Source: Datisca glomerata
Taxonomy: Eukaryota > Streptophyta > Magnoliopsida > Cucurbitales > Datiscaceae
Length of the DNA: 64,000 nt
Assembly (NCBI GenBank): GCA_003255025.1
Contig: QANY01005678.1
Span: 74,703-138,702, forward strand
Direction: 5' to 3'
How positions within the stretch are numbered: the stretch's first letter is position 1; each line of letters begins with the position of its first letter. The position numbers and the translations under genes are program-made. The notes below the pieces were generated by a model. It was not told the origin of the DNA. It worked only from the letters and a program-made list of their open reading frames with translations, and did no database searches. Of this stretch, positions 32,590 to 45,343 are shown piece after piece.

Positions 32590-35167
32590 TGTGGATACTC
32601 AACCTCCCCCGCCAACAAAAATCAGCAATGTTCTTCTGAACTCCATATAGGTCCAGGAAAGAAAAATGGCATTACCATGGATTCAGAAATAATAATAACC
32701 AAAACAAAGATGTACAGTAAGTATATTGAAGATGATGCAAGGGATGAAGTTGCTTTTTCTAACAAAAGAAATAGCTATCAATCCATCAAATTGGGGATTT
32801 CAACAGTCTACATATTGAAAGTCAATTTGAAAATAAGTATGACAACTAAAATGGAGCTATGCACTTCAATAATAAGACATGCTATCTACTTTAAAAGCAG
32901 TACTCGCCCACGTGGAATGATGGAAATGTGAGAGGATATCAAAATATGCAGACAGCTATAGAACACCAAAGTTTCCAACATCAAATGCACTCGATAGCAA
33001 TAATTCCTCAGTTAAGTTTTAACACAAACCTTTTAGTAGCTGAAAAATCTTAACCATGCTCCATCACGCGTTAGTCTGTGCAAGAGAGTATTTCTTGGAA
33101 AGTGAAGTTTCTAATAAAGGAACTTAGAAACCGGAAAATGTGCATTAATTATCTGCAAAGTAACAGATAGCTATAGCAGTTGTGAGTTTGTAACATTAAC
33201 AATTACTTTACAACCAGGTTTCGTATCAGTTATGATCACCACCACAACCGCAAGAACAGTTTAAGCACAGTCTCCCACGCACATGTGCGTGCGAGAGAGC
33301 GCGCGCGCAGAGAGAGAGAGAGATGGGAGACGAGATAAAATTAAGCACAAAGGACAAGAAGATGATAAGGAATTCTTCAATATTGAATTAAAATCTGTAG
33401 GAAAACAGCTCTTAAAATTGCTCCATATACAAGCAAATGCTGGGGGAGTATAAAAAGCGGAGAAAGATGATAATTATTTATTTAGAAAATTATCTGTCCA
33501 AAAGGAATTCATCATTAGTAGAACACAAGACTCACGGTAGTAGGCAAGCAACGCCTGATAATTGTGCTATATTGCGATATTATACTTATAGAGATTATAA
33601 GGAGAAAGCTAATGAAGATATTAGGTAGAGCTAGCACAAAGAAATCAGCAAAATGCACCTCGAAAGCTCCATAAACATCCAGCACACCATGTTAGAATAA
33701 GCAATCATGCACACCGAGGAAGAAATCATTGACAATAGCAACAAATATAAAAACTCAACTTCCCTGCAACAAGTAGAGGTGAAATAGATAGGTCTGAAAT
33801 GAGGAACTTATTTTTATTGTTCAATCATCTAAGGCTTACCATATACGAATGTGTCAAAGCATAAACACGAGACCTATCAAGTCCAACATGCCACAAACAG
33901 AGTAACAGATAAAAAACTATGGGCGAAGTCCCTAACAAATGACCAATCAAGAATAAACCCAAAAAAGAAAAAAAAATTAAAGACCGTTAAAAGGAGAAAA
34001 TATGGAAAATCAAATCATTATTATCTATCATGCTAAGTAAAGTAATCCAATTATTCTTACGTTTACTAACATGAAAGTTATTTAAGTGCTAAACATAAAC
34101 GTCTCCTTAAAACCTTCTATTTGAAGGGTAAAAGGGTGTAATGAAACTAAGATTCTTTTTTAATAAGGATAAAAGAAATGCTTTCCAAAAGCACTTAAAA
34201 TAGTTGTACTAGACAAGCAACCCACTCAACTTCACAAACATTAAATTAACTATGATCCTTGGCCAACTTATTGCATAATCGTCGAAACTTTCCGGCTGAA
34301 GTGGTTGAGCTCAGAAAGAAGTATTTTTTAATATTTTAGCAATAACCAACCAAATTATGTTCGTAAGGACAGGATGAGTGAAAGAACAAGTCATAATGAT
34401 CTCTACAATTGATATCTCATTTCATAAATGGCGAATCTTAAAATTAATGAAGCATATTAGCTGATTCTACATGAACGAGTTGACAACAAAATGTTCCTAC
34501 CCAGATTAATGATGATTACATCTAAAATAACGCCGCTGAGAATATTATCAGTAGTTACACACTATTAATTAAAAATAAAGAAAAAAAAAAACTGTAGTTG
34601 CATACCTAAACAGCTCTAAGTTATATCCTCGTGCTCAATAAGTACCCTTTTTATGATCACCACTATCTAAGAAACTCCTAAATCAAACAATTCCATCTTC
34701 ATCGACTTATTTTGAAATTGCAATACACTATTCAGAAACAACATAGTGAATTTTCATGGAAAAAAACAAAATAGTATATAAAAAGTGGATATTTTCATCA
34801 TTCCGCCAAGGAAAATATATTTATTGTTTTCATCAACTGGTACGAGGTCCCGAGGGTGACACTAAGTTAAATATTCAATCTGCCACTACAATTCGAAATT
34901 TTCTACTCCTCCGTAGAGCAAAATCAAATAGCCTACACGATCATAAAAGTTGCGAACACTTTAAAATGCATTCAACAATAGTAAAAATATTCAAACACAA
35001 GCTTAATAACCAGTATCAACGAGCCTGTACCAGCGGACATTACAGCTAAATTACATAAGTTCGTGTATAATTGCAGTGATAAAAGATAAGAGTATGCTTA
35101 TAAGTTAAAAGGGGAATTAAGCTTCGGTGCAATTCGTAATGAAAATCAAGGGAGCAGATTTCCGCAC
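32590..35167 (-). other. ABCD1: Probable 5' UTR intron of ABCD1
   Basis: No coding homology on either strand over 2.5 kb. It lies between the start codon exon and a likely untranslated exon at 35168-35400. It contains a GC-palindromic CACGCACATGTGCGTGCG stretch near 33277 and short GA runs. The intron assignment is inferred from the donor at 35167; an acceptor near 32600-32645 is plausible but not fixed. Confidence 0.4.
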
Positions 35168-35400
35168 CTCATCATGGAAAAACATCAAGAATGTAAATAT
35201 CTCCGATTACGAGTTCGTTGCCTGAGGTATCACGAAGCAATAGCCACGATTCGAAATCGAAATCTTTTTTGCCTCAAAAGAACCGAATGAAAACCCTTGA
35301 ATTATCTATGCCAGGATAACTCTTCCACTGGCAAAACTCAAACTCGACCCACCGAACCGAAGGAATCAAGAGAGAGAGAGAGAGATTCTGAAGCAGAGTC
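35168..35400 (-). promoter_or_regulatory. ABCD1: Probable ABCD1 5' UTR exon and promoter edge
   Basis: The minus strand reads a pyrimidine-rich leader with (CT)n at 35367-35388, then a moderately GC segment ending GATGAG before GTGCGG, a fair donor. Base composition rises sharply against the AT-rich flanks, as expected for a plant first exon. No transcript evidence is available. Confidence 0.4.
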
Positions 35401-35967
35401 CGATACCAAAAATTAAGTTAAAAAATAAAATATAAAGAGCTAACTTGAATGTTGAACTAGTTCATTTTATAATTTTCTTCACATCCACTGTACTTTTTTA
35501 AACACATTGAAATTAATATTAATTACATACCTCCAAAACTTTAAATAATTAACTTATGTGTCATTAACGATTAATTCATAAATTATTTTAATTAACTAAT
35601 TGAAAAGCACGTGATATGTGTTGAAGAATTTTAAAATTATTATTAATGTTAAAATAAATACATTAATTTTTAAAATATTTTAAATCTAAAATAAAATAAA
35701 GTAATAATAGTAACAATTCTCATATTTAAAATAAACTATTATAAATAAAAGGAAGTTTAAATAGGTTGTACATCACGTAGAGATGATTTATTTATAATAA
35801 AACTATAACGAATGGAAGGAAATTTGAATAAACTATGCATCATTTCGAGATGGTAAATTATCTACAAGAATTTTTTTATTTAAAGAACGCACAATCCTAA
35901 TAAATTTATATTGTAAGATAAGATGAAATGAAAATAAAAAAAATATTTGAGATGAGCAAATTAAATA
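35401..35967. other. AT-rich intergenic DNA
   Basis: Upstream of the ABCD1 leader. Very AT-rich; no ORF, repeat pair or transposon end recognised. Confidence 0.4.
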
Positions 35968-36480
35968 TGACAAATTATCTTAGTATAGATAATGGACATA
36001 AAAAATTATTACATTTATTATAAAAATAAAAAATCTAAAACAACAAATTTTTTTATAGATAGACAATCATTAATTGTAATTTACTTAAACAATGTTTATG
36101 ATTAAAAATCTCTAAAATCATACACATGATCATTCACATTCCTAGTAACATAATAATATAAAATAATAAATTTTATAAGGAATAAGTAAAAGAATAATTA
36201 GTTAATAGAATTATAAATGAATTAAATAAAAAATTGATCTTATACTATATTTGGTGGGGTTTAAAGGGTAAAAGGGGAAACCCATATGACAAACTATTTT
36301 ACTACGGGTAATGGATATCGAAAATTATTACATTTATTGTAAAATTAAAAAATCTAAACAACATTTTTTTTTACACATAGACAATAATTCATTGTGATTG
36401 ACATAAACAATATTTATGATTAAAGATCTCTAAAATCATATACATGATCATTCACATTCCTAGTAATATAATAATATAAA
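35968..36480. repeat. Tandem duplication of about 330 bp, second copy split by a MULE
   Basis: Copy 1 runs from about 35968 to 36295. Copy 2 starts at about 36296 and is interrupted at 36480 by the Mutator-like element, resuming at 39741 to about 39880. Shared words include ATGATCATTCACATTCCTAG, then TAATAGAATTATAAATGAAT. The resumption after the element confirms both the duplication and the insertion boundaries. Confidence 0.85.
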
Positions 36481-36759
36481 GGAAAAATTATCAATTTGGT
36501 CATCGTAGTTTACATCATTTTTCAATTTGATCATCGTAGTTTAAAAAGTTTCAATTTGACCATCATAATTTACTTAACGTCTCAATATAGTCTTTTTGTC
36601 GCTCTCTATTATTTAAGTTTAACGGACACGCTGACGTGGCACGTTAAATGATAACGTGACATGTGTGACACCCATAAGTGCACAATCATCCATTAAAATA
36701 TAATTTTCTCTCTCCAAAAAAATGACTACATAACAAAAGTATGATACTCAAATACTTTT

Positions 36760-37111
<352 letters not shown>

Positions 37112-37740
37112 CTAGTAAAAAATTATTTTCTCTCTCCCGTCACTCCTCATCTCCCTCGACTTCAGCAACGACGCTTTCTAGTATACCAACGAAGCAATTC
37201 TTCTCCTTCGATTTTCTTATATTCGATCGCTTCTTATTGCATGTAAACTTCGATTCTTCATTTATCCTTCTTCTCCTTGTATTTTTTCATCAATTTTTGC
37301 TCATTTTTTAAGTAGGTCATTCTCGAGTTTCTTGGGTTTTTCTCCTCGAAGTTCTTCTCCTCGGATAGTTCTCCTCGACAAAATCGAAGGGTGTAAAAGG
37401 TTTGTCTCTTTGTCGGGTCCATAGAACATGTACTTATTTGTTGATTTCATTAATGGATTAGTTCAATTTTTAATCTTACCCCCTTAGGATTTTGAAATAG
37501 GGGTTTTTGTTTTAAGTGGTTTGTTTACTGAATTTTAAAGGGTTTTGAAATATGTATTTTAGTTTTTAGTTGTTTATTTACTTAATTTGTAATTATGAAT
37601 TTAAGAAATTCGACAATCCAATCTTATGAACCTGAGAAATATGAAAATTTGTAACATGTGAAATTGTTAAGATGGATTTGAATATGATGTAATATGTGAA
37701 ATAAATGAGATAGATTTGAATATGCCTGCTTGAGTTCTAT

Positions 37741-38030
37741 TTTAATATTGTTGATAGATGCCTATTACTGAAGTAAGGAGAAGTCAAGAAACTGGATCAA
37801 GTGTATCAGGGCTGGTGGAGATGTTATCGGTGCTATTAGGGTTGGTAGAGGTGCTATCGGGATGTCAGGGCTGGTAGAGGTGTTGTCGGGGATGGTAGGA
37901 GTGTTGTCGATGTTGTATAGGTGTTTTAGAGGCTAGTAAAGGTAGTATATGAGTTGTTGGAGCTCATAGAGGTGTTGTGAGGGGGCGTAGATGTGCTATT
38001 GCAGCTGAGAAAGCATTTTTTGTGTTTTCT
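37741..38030 (+). other. Degenerate Gly/Val-rich repeat inside the MULE
   Basis: About eight irregular copies of a GGTNGAGGTGNTATCGG-type unit. In shifting frames it recalls the Gly-Arg-rich tail seen near some MULE proteins, but nothing can be assigned. Confidence 0.3.
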
Positions 38031-38119
38031 AGTACTTTAGGAGGGATAATATATGAAACTAGATATATTGGAAGATTGTATTATATGCCTGAAATTATTT
38101 TAGACTTTTTATCAGGTTT

Positions 38120-38245
38120 ATGATTAATGAAACAGTTATATCATATTGTATTTAATAGATTTATAAGTATCAAAACGGTTATATTGCATTTAACAGGTTT
38201 CTGAGTATTGAAATAGTTATATTATATTGCATTTAAGAGGTTTAT
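38120..38245. repeat. Three tandem copies of a ~42-bp unit
   Basis: Units start TATATCATATTGTATTTAAT, TATATTGCATTTAACAGG and TATATTATATTGCATTTAAG, each followed by TTTATAAGTATC-like sequence. Confidence 0.7.
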
Positions 38246-39749
38246 GAGTATCGTACAAGCTCAATTTAATCAGCAATACTTTAAAAAGACATTAAAAATG
38301 TTGCCCCACATACAAACAAGCTCAATCTCATAAAGTTTGATACACAGATATAGATATTCAACCTCATACAAACAAACACTATGAGATGAATATTAACATA
38401 GGCGCATAAAGGTGAAATTACAAATCATACATTAATCTTCTCTTACTTAGCCAACATCAATGCAATAACGATCCGCGAAAAAATCATAATTAGTCACATA
38501 TTCTTCAATTATTGTGATACATTTCATTTTTTCCCCAGTTAGCTTCAGGGTTTTGTTAAGACTTCCATTTCCTTCCTCGATTAGCTTTATTTTTTTCAAT
38601 GCACTTTAGTTTCTTTCTCCGATAACTTTAATTTTTCATAAGCACCACATTCATTATTATTTCATATTCAAATTCAGGTTGACACCATGTAAAGAACCTC
38701 AACCATCATCAGCTTATGTTCAATAGAAAATAAAAAATAAATTTAATACAATGAATAGTAAAATATAAGATGTTAGAATGAAATAAAATATCAATGAATA
38801 TCTTGAGCATCCGTAAAACTTTTTCACAGGGTTTGTATTTATTCTCGATGACTTAATCTGAGCAGTAACCCCGCAATAACACAATTATCTAACATGATAA
38901 GGGACCGGTTGGCTGGAAGCACTTGATCCCGATCGGCTTCTAGAATCCATGATTCAACCTTGAGCTATTCGAACCGATTTACAATTCAACCTTGAGCTAT
39001 TTGAACCGTTCACTAACATTCAAGAGAGATGAGGGAGAGAGAAAGTACACGATTTAGTCTTGACCCGATCTATTCAAACTGATTTACAGAAAAAACAGAA
39101 TCATTCGAACCGATCTATTATGTTTAGTAAACAAATAGATCGATTCGAACCTGTTTCGAGAAAAAATGAACCTACCTTGGAGGAAAAACGAACATGCTTT
39201 AGAGGAAGGATAACGAACCTGCTTCGAGGAGAACAACCGAGAACAACCTGCTTCAGAGGATAAACAGGCAACAAAAATGATGAAGTTTACTTGCAATTGA
39301 TAGATCGAAGCTAAGTAAATATGTGATGTGATTCGCAACAATTTGCTTCGTTGAAGGCTTCAATTGAGTTAGAAAGAGCTGAGGGATGAGGAAGAGAGAA
39401 AGTAATTTTTTAAGGGAGATCGAGAAACAATTAAAATTTAAAAAAATAATTTTTAATAAGGTAAAAATGTATAATATATGAGTTCGAGAGAGAACATTAT
39501 ATTTTAATAGATGATAAGTGTACTTATGGGTCTCACGCATGTTTCATCACCATTTAATATACCATGCCATCACTTAACATGTCACTTCAACGTGTCCGTT
39601 AAACTTAATTAATGGAGAGTGACATAAGGATTATATTGAGACGTTAAGTAAACTAGAATGGCTAAATTGAGATTTTTTAAACTACGATGGACAAATTGAA
39701 AAATGATGTAAACTACGATGATCAGATTGATAATTTCCCCTAATATAAA

Positions 39750-40807
39750 ATACTAAATTTTATAAAGTATTAGTAAAAGAATAATTAATTAATAGAATTA
39801 TAAATGAATTAAATAAAAAAACTCAATCTTATAGTGGGGCTTAAAAGATAAAATGGGAAATCAAAAGTTTCTCCCCCTAAAACCCCATGAATCATTGATC
39901 ACTTAAAATATGATAAAAAAACTTATTTGTTCATAATTATTCTAAAAGTTAGTAGTCTGACACTTATAATGACTCAAACACTTTAGCTTAATAAATATCT
40001 ATAGAGTAATTCTTCTACATTGATCAAGTCTGATTAACTGTTAATCATTTATAAGTTAATTTATCAAATTATTTAGTGAGTAATAAAACATCAATTTATA
40101 AATGATTGACATATCATTTAGTCGGTCTAGAGTTATACTTATATAAGTGTGTTTAAAACACGCACTGTCCCACGAGGCTTTTTGCCGATTTGTAACGTAA
40201 TAATTACATCGAACTGATAATTTTTCTCATGCTCCGTTTTGAATAATTTTAAGATAGAAATCAATGCAAATCTGTTAAGTATGATGGACAGAATAAACAA
40301 AAATGTTACATTTATAATGTAGTGAAGATCTTTAGGAGAAGTTAATAAATACATGAGAACTAAATGAGTATAAAACCAAAAAATAATTAAATGCAAGAAC
40401 AATAATAGAGTAAGTCATTTTTCAATTGATGAACTAATTTTATTGAGATTAGTTATGATGCAACTGTTATTCCTTATATACTTTCATAAATATTGTTTTA
40501 TAAGAAATAAATTTTAGAGAGTTGAGATGTGAGTTAACTCGAACACTCTCTAGAAAAATATGTAGGTTGGATTAAAGTGGGTCAAACTCACTTGTGTTCT
40601 AAAGTGGGGTCAATTGGTTAAGAAGTCAAATGTATTAGCAGAAGTCTAAGATTTGACTCTCACTTGAACTCTTAAAGTGGTGATATATGTATGTCTCATC
40701 ACTCACTATTCGATTATGCTTGAGCACTGGACCCAACATAGGTGAGTTAGATGAGACATTGGGGCGGTGACAAGTGGATGCAAAATTCTATATCGAGTAA
40801 TGATGTT
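39750..40807. other. AT-rich intergenic DNA
   Basis: The first ~130 bp complete the second copy of the 35968 duplication. The rest has no recognisable gene. A TRIM-like fragment may be hidden at 40590-40770 but lacks a clear PBS. Confidence 0.35.
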
Positions 40808-41047
40808 TGAATAATTTTACAGAAAGAATAAAGGGAGAAGCTGAAATGTACAAAGAGCAAGAAAAGGAGAAGAAAGAAAGAAGTGGAAGGAAGAAAAGCA
40901 ATCCTGTCAAATTAACCCAAAGGAAACGTAACCACGATAGTTATACAAAGCTAAGAACCCATAAACAGCTAGTTAAAGCTCAAAGACAAAAATACCTTTT
41001 GACTAACAACTAAATCTAAATTTATCACTTAACATCCCCCCTCAAAC

Positions 41048-41569
41048 TTATCCGGGAATCAAGGATAAAGTTGTCCCTTGAAACTGATACTGAGAAAGAC
41101 GGAGAGGTTTGGTGAATAAGTCAGCAAGTTGTAATGGAGAGGGGATATACTTAACCTCTAAGTCCCTTTTAATCACTTTTTCTCTAACAAAATGATGATC
41201 TATTTCTACATGATTGGTTCTAGCATGAAAAATTGGGTTTGAATCCAAAGACATTGATGATGTATTGTCACAGTAAATCGTTGGAGCTTGAGATTGAAAA
41301 ATGTGTTAAGTCTTTGAGAATCTGCCGAATCCAGCTAAGCCCTACAATGGTATTGGCTAAAAATATGTATTCGGCCTCTATAGAGGATCTTGCCACCGTT
41401 GCCTGCTTCTTGGCACCCCAAGAGATTGGGTTGGAACCAAGGAACATGACGAAGCATAAAGTGGAGCGTCTGTCATTCGGATCTCCAACCCAATCTGCTT
41501 TACTAAATGCCTGCAGATGAAAATTTCCAGGTTAAAAAAGAAGACCATGATGCAAAGTGCCACTAACAT
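41048..41569 (-). pseudogene. Copia RNase H remnant
   Basis: Broken frames give QIGLEIRMTDAP, then SNPIFHARTNHVEIDHHFVR and KYIPSPLQLADLFTKPL at the C-terminus, which is the standard end of Copia pol. The Asp-rich start of RNase H is scrambled. Confidence 0.8.
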
Positions 41570-41676
41570 ATCTCAGAATACGTTTACGGCAGTAACAGTC
41601 CCATTGCTAGTTTACTAATACTATTTTGCAACAAAGGAAGAGTAGAGAAATACCTTGTAGAAGGTATGTCAGTAGA

Positions 41677-43106
41677 CTATTGATTAGAAAGTTGCACAGA
41701 AAAGTTAGCGGCAACAAATGGATAACATTGTTCATAAAAAAGAAGATGGCAAAATATATAAAACTTGTTAGAGTGTAAGTCATAGCAAATGTAACCCTTT
41801 TGATTTAAAGCATATCCTAGAAACATACGTTGAACAGATTTAGTTTGAAATTTATTTTTCATGTATGGTTTTAAGTTAGGATAGCATGCACAACCAAATA
41901 TTCGAAGGGATTCATAATGAGGCAGCTTACCAAATAATTTATGAAAAGGAGAATTGTTATTTAGAGATGAGCTAGACATCCTATTAATTAAATATGCAGA
42001 AACAACAAAGGAATAGTTCCGAAAGGTTTTAGGAGCAGAAGCATAATGTAATATTGTTAAACCTGTCTCAACTAAGTGTCTATGCTTACGTTCAACAACT
42101 CCATTCTGTTGAGAACTATAAAGACATGTAGTTTGATGTTGAATACCATGCTCATGCATAAAATTCTTAAAAGAACGATTAATGTATTCTCCTCCCCCAT
42201 CAGATCTTAAGCACTTAAGTTTAGTTCCAAACACAACTCAACAAGAGGCTCAAATCTCTTAAAAATGTCAAAAGCATCAGATTTGTGCACAATAGGAAAG
42301 AACCAAGTGAAACAAAACATGTCATCAATAAAAATAACATAATACATATGCCCAAAAATCAAAACAATAGGGTAAGGACCCCAAACATCAGTATGAACAG
42401 TATTCAAATGAGAGTGGAATATAGAGTCAGAAAGAGGAAAATGTAAGCTTGTCATTTTATTCACAACACAGCTTTTACAGAGAGTATTATCAGAAACAGA
42501 AGAAGTACAAGAAAGATTTTCTAAGCTTAAAATGTGTTTAACAATATTGGGAGAGGAGTGACCTAGCCTAGAATGCCAAAGAGAATTAGAAATCTTGACA
42601 CCAAGATATGCAAAAAAAATTCTTGGCAATTTAACAGGTATATGATAGAGACCATTGACGCTATGGCCCTTATACAGAATGGTGCCAGATGCCTTGTCCT
42701 GAATAAAGAAAGATTCAGCATCAAAGATAAACCTACAATTCTTATCTAGGCAAAACTTGTACACAGAAAGCAAGTTTGAAGCTAATTCAGGAACACAAGG
42801 TAATTCAAATAAAGGAAAAGTATTAGAGGAGGTTTGAATCATACCAGACCCAATGTGTGATATGGATAAAGAATGGCCATTGCCAATGGATATCCCTTTT
42901 TCACCAGTATACTCAGCCATGTTGAATATATTTGCAAGATCCGGAGTTAAGTGGGTATTGCACCGAGTGCCTGAAAGCCATGCCTGAGAGTCATTTGCAC
43001 GAGGATGATGTGTCATAGCATTCATGGCATGGAGATTTGTTGGAGGATTTCTCCCTTGGTACGAGAAATTCATTCGATGATAACAATCGACAGCGCTGTA
43101 CCCCAT
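41677..43106 (-). pseudogene. Copia protease-integrase remnant
   Basis: A protease-like region near 42960 has lost its catalytic Asp (WLSGTRCNTHLTPDLANI in place of W..D(S)G). The integrase N-terminus WHSRLGHSSPNIVKHIL and CKSCVVNK lie near 42580-42470. The core HTDVWGPYPIV...FIDD is followed, after a frameshift near 42210, by LRSDGGGEYINRSFKNF and QQNGVVERKHRHLVETGL, which give the second Asp and the Glu of the DDE triad. Confidence 0.88.
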
Positions 43107-43325
43107 TCAATTGCAGATTTGACATTGAATTTTTATGTTTTGAGTACTGGAATATGATTCGGAGTTCATGAAATTTTGTTGCAGTTGTTGCGGAGCTCCG
43201 AGAATAGAAGATTTTCCAAACATAGAAGATTGGGGAGAGAAATTTCACGATGGTGATTGACCTCCTCGTCCTGTATTCGATCGACCAAAACCACGATTGC
43301 CTCTGCAACCATGATTGCCTCTGCC

Positions 43326-43784
43326 TCAGTTATTTCCTATGTTGTTGAAAGAAGCAATAAAGGTAGTGTTTGGGAATTGAGTGGCCAAATTCTTGTTCTG
43401 TGTTTTAAGATACCTTTCTTCAGCCTTTAAGAGGACATGAAACTCCTCAAGAGATAATGGTTCTGACCTTGTACGGATAGAAGTTCGAACAATATTGTAC
43501 TTGAGTGGAAGACCATTTATTGTGTAGATGAGGATATCTTCATCGTCAATGTTTACTGAGACTGTCGAAAGCTTGTCCTTAATCTCCTTTATGCGCTGAA
43601 TATATGAATCAATCTCTGAAGGCTTCTTTGACACTGATTGAAGATCCAATTTTAACTTAACGATATTTGTGCGAGATAGAAAAGAGAAACGGCCTTCGAT
43701 TGATTCCCATACCTCTTTGGAGGTCTTACAGCCGACGACATAGGACAGTGTAGTGGGAGAAAATGTTGCATTTATCAAGGCCAT
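43326..43784 (-). pseudogene. Copia gag remnant (UBN2 type)
   Basis: Open for 152 codons: TSKEVWESIEGRFSFLSRTN, LKLDLQSVSKKPSEIDSYIQ and LSLEEFHVLLKAEERYL are typical Copia gag. The start is upstream of the ATG in the family, so this is an internal Met. The CCHC knuckle that should follow is frameshifted in 43100-43310. Confidence 0.85.
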
Positions 43785-44718
43785 GAGAGCTTGACCTTGT
43801 GCAACCCACCGATCAAATCTTGGATCTTGAATCTATAACCCGTCTTCGTTTTCCAGGAACCTTGATCTTATACAGAACCATCTATATGCCTGAAGATCAT
43901 ATGAGCTTTAATTGCCGAAATTTGGTATTTTCAAAGGATAAAATTGGAAGCATCAAGTCTTATGGAAATGAGAATAGGGGTTAAGTTCGGAGGTAGCCAT
44001 AGTTGAAGAAGGAGAGGCAGTCAAGATTGGATCTTGGGTTGAAAAAGGAGGAGTTAGGGTTCCTGAAGTTTTTTTATTTTAGGGCAGAGATTCAACTTGA
44101 TTTTCAATCTCTTCTTAAATAACAACAGATAGATTGGCTGGGTTTTCATCCATGGATTAAGATGCAGGCCTGAAGGGCTCTGATACCATGAATAATTTTA
44201 CAGAAAGAAGAAAGGGAGAAGCTGGAACGTACAGAGAGCAAAAAATGAGAAGAAAGTAAGAAGAAGAAGGAAGAAAAACAATCATGCAAATTAACCCAAA
44301 GGCAACAATAACCAAACTAGTTATACAAAACTAACAACCCAAAAACACTAGTTAAAGCCCAAAGACAAAAATATCCTTTGACTAACAACTAAATTTAAAC
44401 TTATCACTTAACAAGGTCAACCCTCCCCCTATTCATTTTTAAAAAAAATGTTTGCCACAAAAACTTTTTAAGGTAGTTCACGATATGATAGTGTTGCTAT
44501 TCAATGACTTAGATCCAATTATGTACTCAATAAATATTTTGTATTTCAAACAATTAATTATCTGAAGTTATTATCAAACAATCAATTGATTGTCTATTAT
44601 TCCTTGAAAAATTAAGTTTGCAGAATTATTTAATAAATCTATCACCATAAATTAAAAAAAATTGGCCAAGTATTATGAGGCTTAATGATAATATTAACAA
44701 TATTATATCAACTCTAAT

Positions 44719-45023
44719 TAGGGGTGTGCAAAAATAGCCGAAACGACCAAGTCGATTGGAACTGTCGATCCAGACTTATTATAACCATAATATATATATA
44801 TAAAATAATATCTAATTAATATGTATATATGTGTGTGTATAGATGTATAATATCAAAACTCTAAAATTATAGAATCACTACAACCAGCTGGACCGAATTC
44901 ACTACATACGTTTGTGGTTCTTATACACTCACTAGTTTGGTTCGGTTTGGTTACTTAGATAACCGATGAGTTTGGTTCCATTACGAATATAGTCCACTAA
45001 CTAACCGAACCGAACCGTGCGAG
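44719..45023. mobile_element. MITE-like element, right end lost
   Basis: Begins TAGGGGTGTGCAAAAATAGC and ends with ACCGAACCGAACCGTGCGAG. Both are characteristic inverted termini of a widespread plant MITE type with TAGGGGTGTG ends. The last bases of the right end appear replaced where the next element begins. Confidence 0.5.
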
Positions 45024-45343
45024 CCTAACTCAACTAAAAAAAACTAACTTGAGAGTTGATGGTTGCTCTAAGCTTAATTTTTAGCTCAATACTTCTACTT
45101 AGCCGATGTGAGATTATTTTCTCAATACCCCTCGTCATGTGCAAGTCAGTCTTTGCCTGGTCCCTAACACATGAAAATGTAGTACGGACCCAATCGTATT
45201 TGAGTTTGGCTTTGATATCATATTAAAGTATTTAGAGTCTAACTCAACTTAAAAGTTAACTTGAGAATTGGAGATTACTCAAAACTTATATTCATAACAC
45301 AATACTTCTATTTAGCCGTTGTGAGATTATTTCTTCAATAATG
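45024..45343 (-). mobile_element. TRIM element with diverged LTRs
   Basis: Direct repeats at 45024-45130 and 45239-45343 share TAACTCAACT, TAACTTGAGA, CAATACTTCTA and TTAGCCGWTGTGAGATTATT. GCTTTGATATCAT before the second copy is a mutated reverse-complement PBS, placing the element on the minus strand. The interior is about 108 bp. Confidence 0.7.

Larger units (their letters stand above)
40808..44413 (-). mobile_element. Copia element with two LTRs and internal deletion
   Basis: LTRs at 40808-41034 (227 bp) and 44189-44413 (225 bp). Both run TGAATAATTTTACAGAAAGA to ATCACTTAACA on the plus strand, with roughly two dozen differences by eye. Inside the right LTR is TCTGATACCA (reverse complement of the Met-tRNA PBS), and beside the left LTR is TCCCCCCTCAAA (reverse complement of a polypurine tract), so the element reads on the minus strand. 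The interior is 3.15 kb: gag, protease/integrase and the end of RNase H are present, but the RT core is missing. No matching 5-bp flank was found (ATGTT left, AGGTC right), so the ends may result from recombination. Confidence 0.9.
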
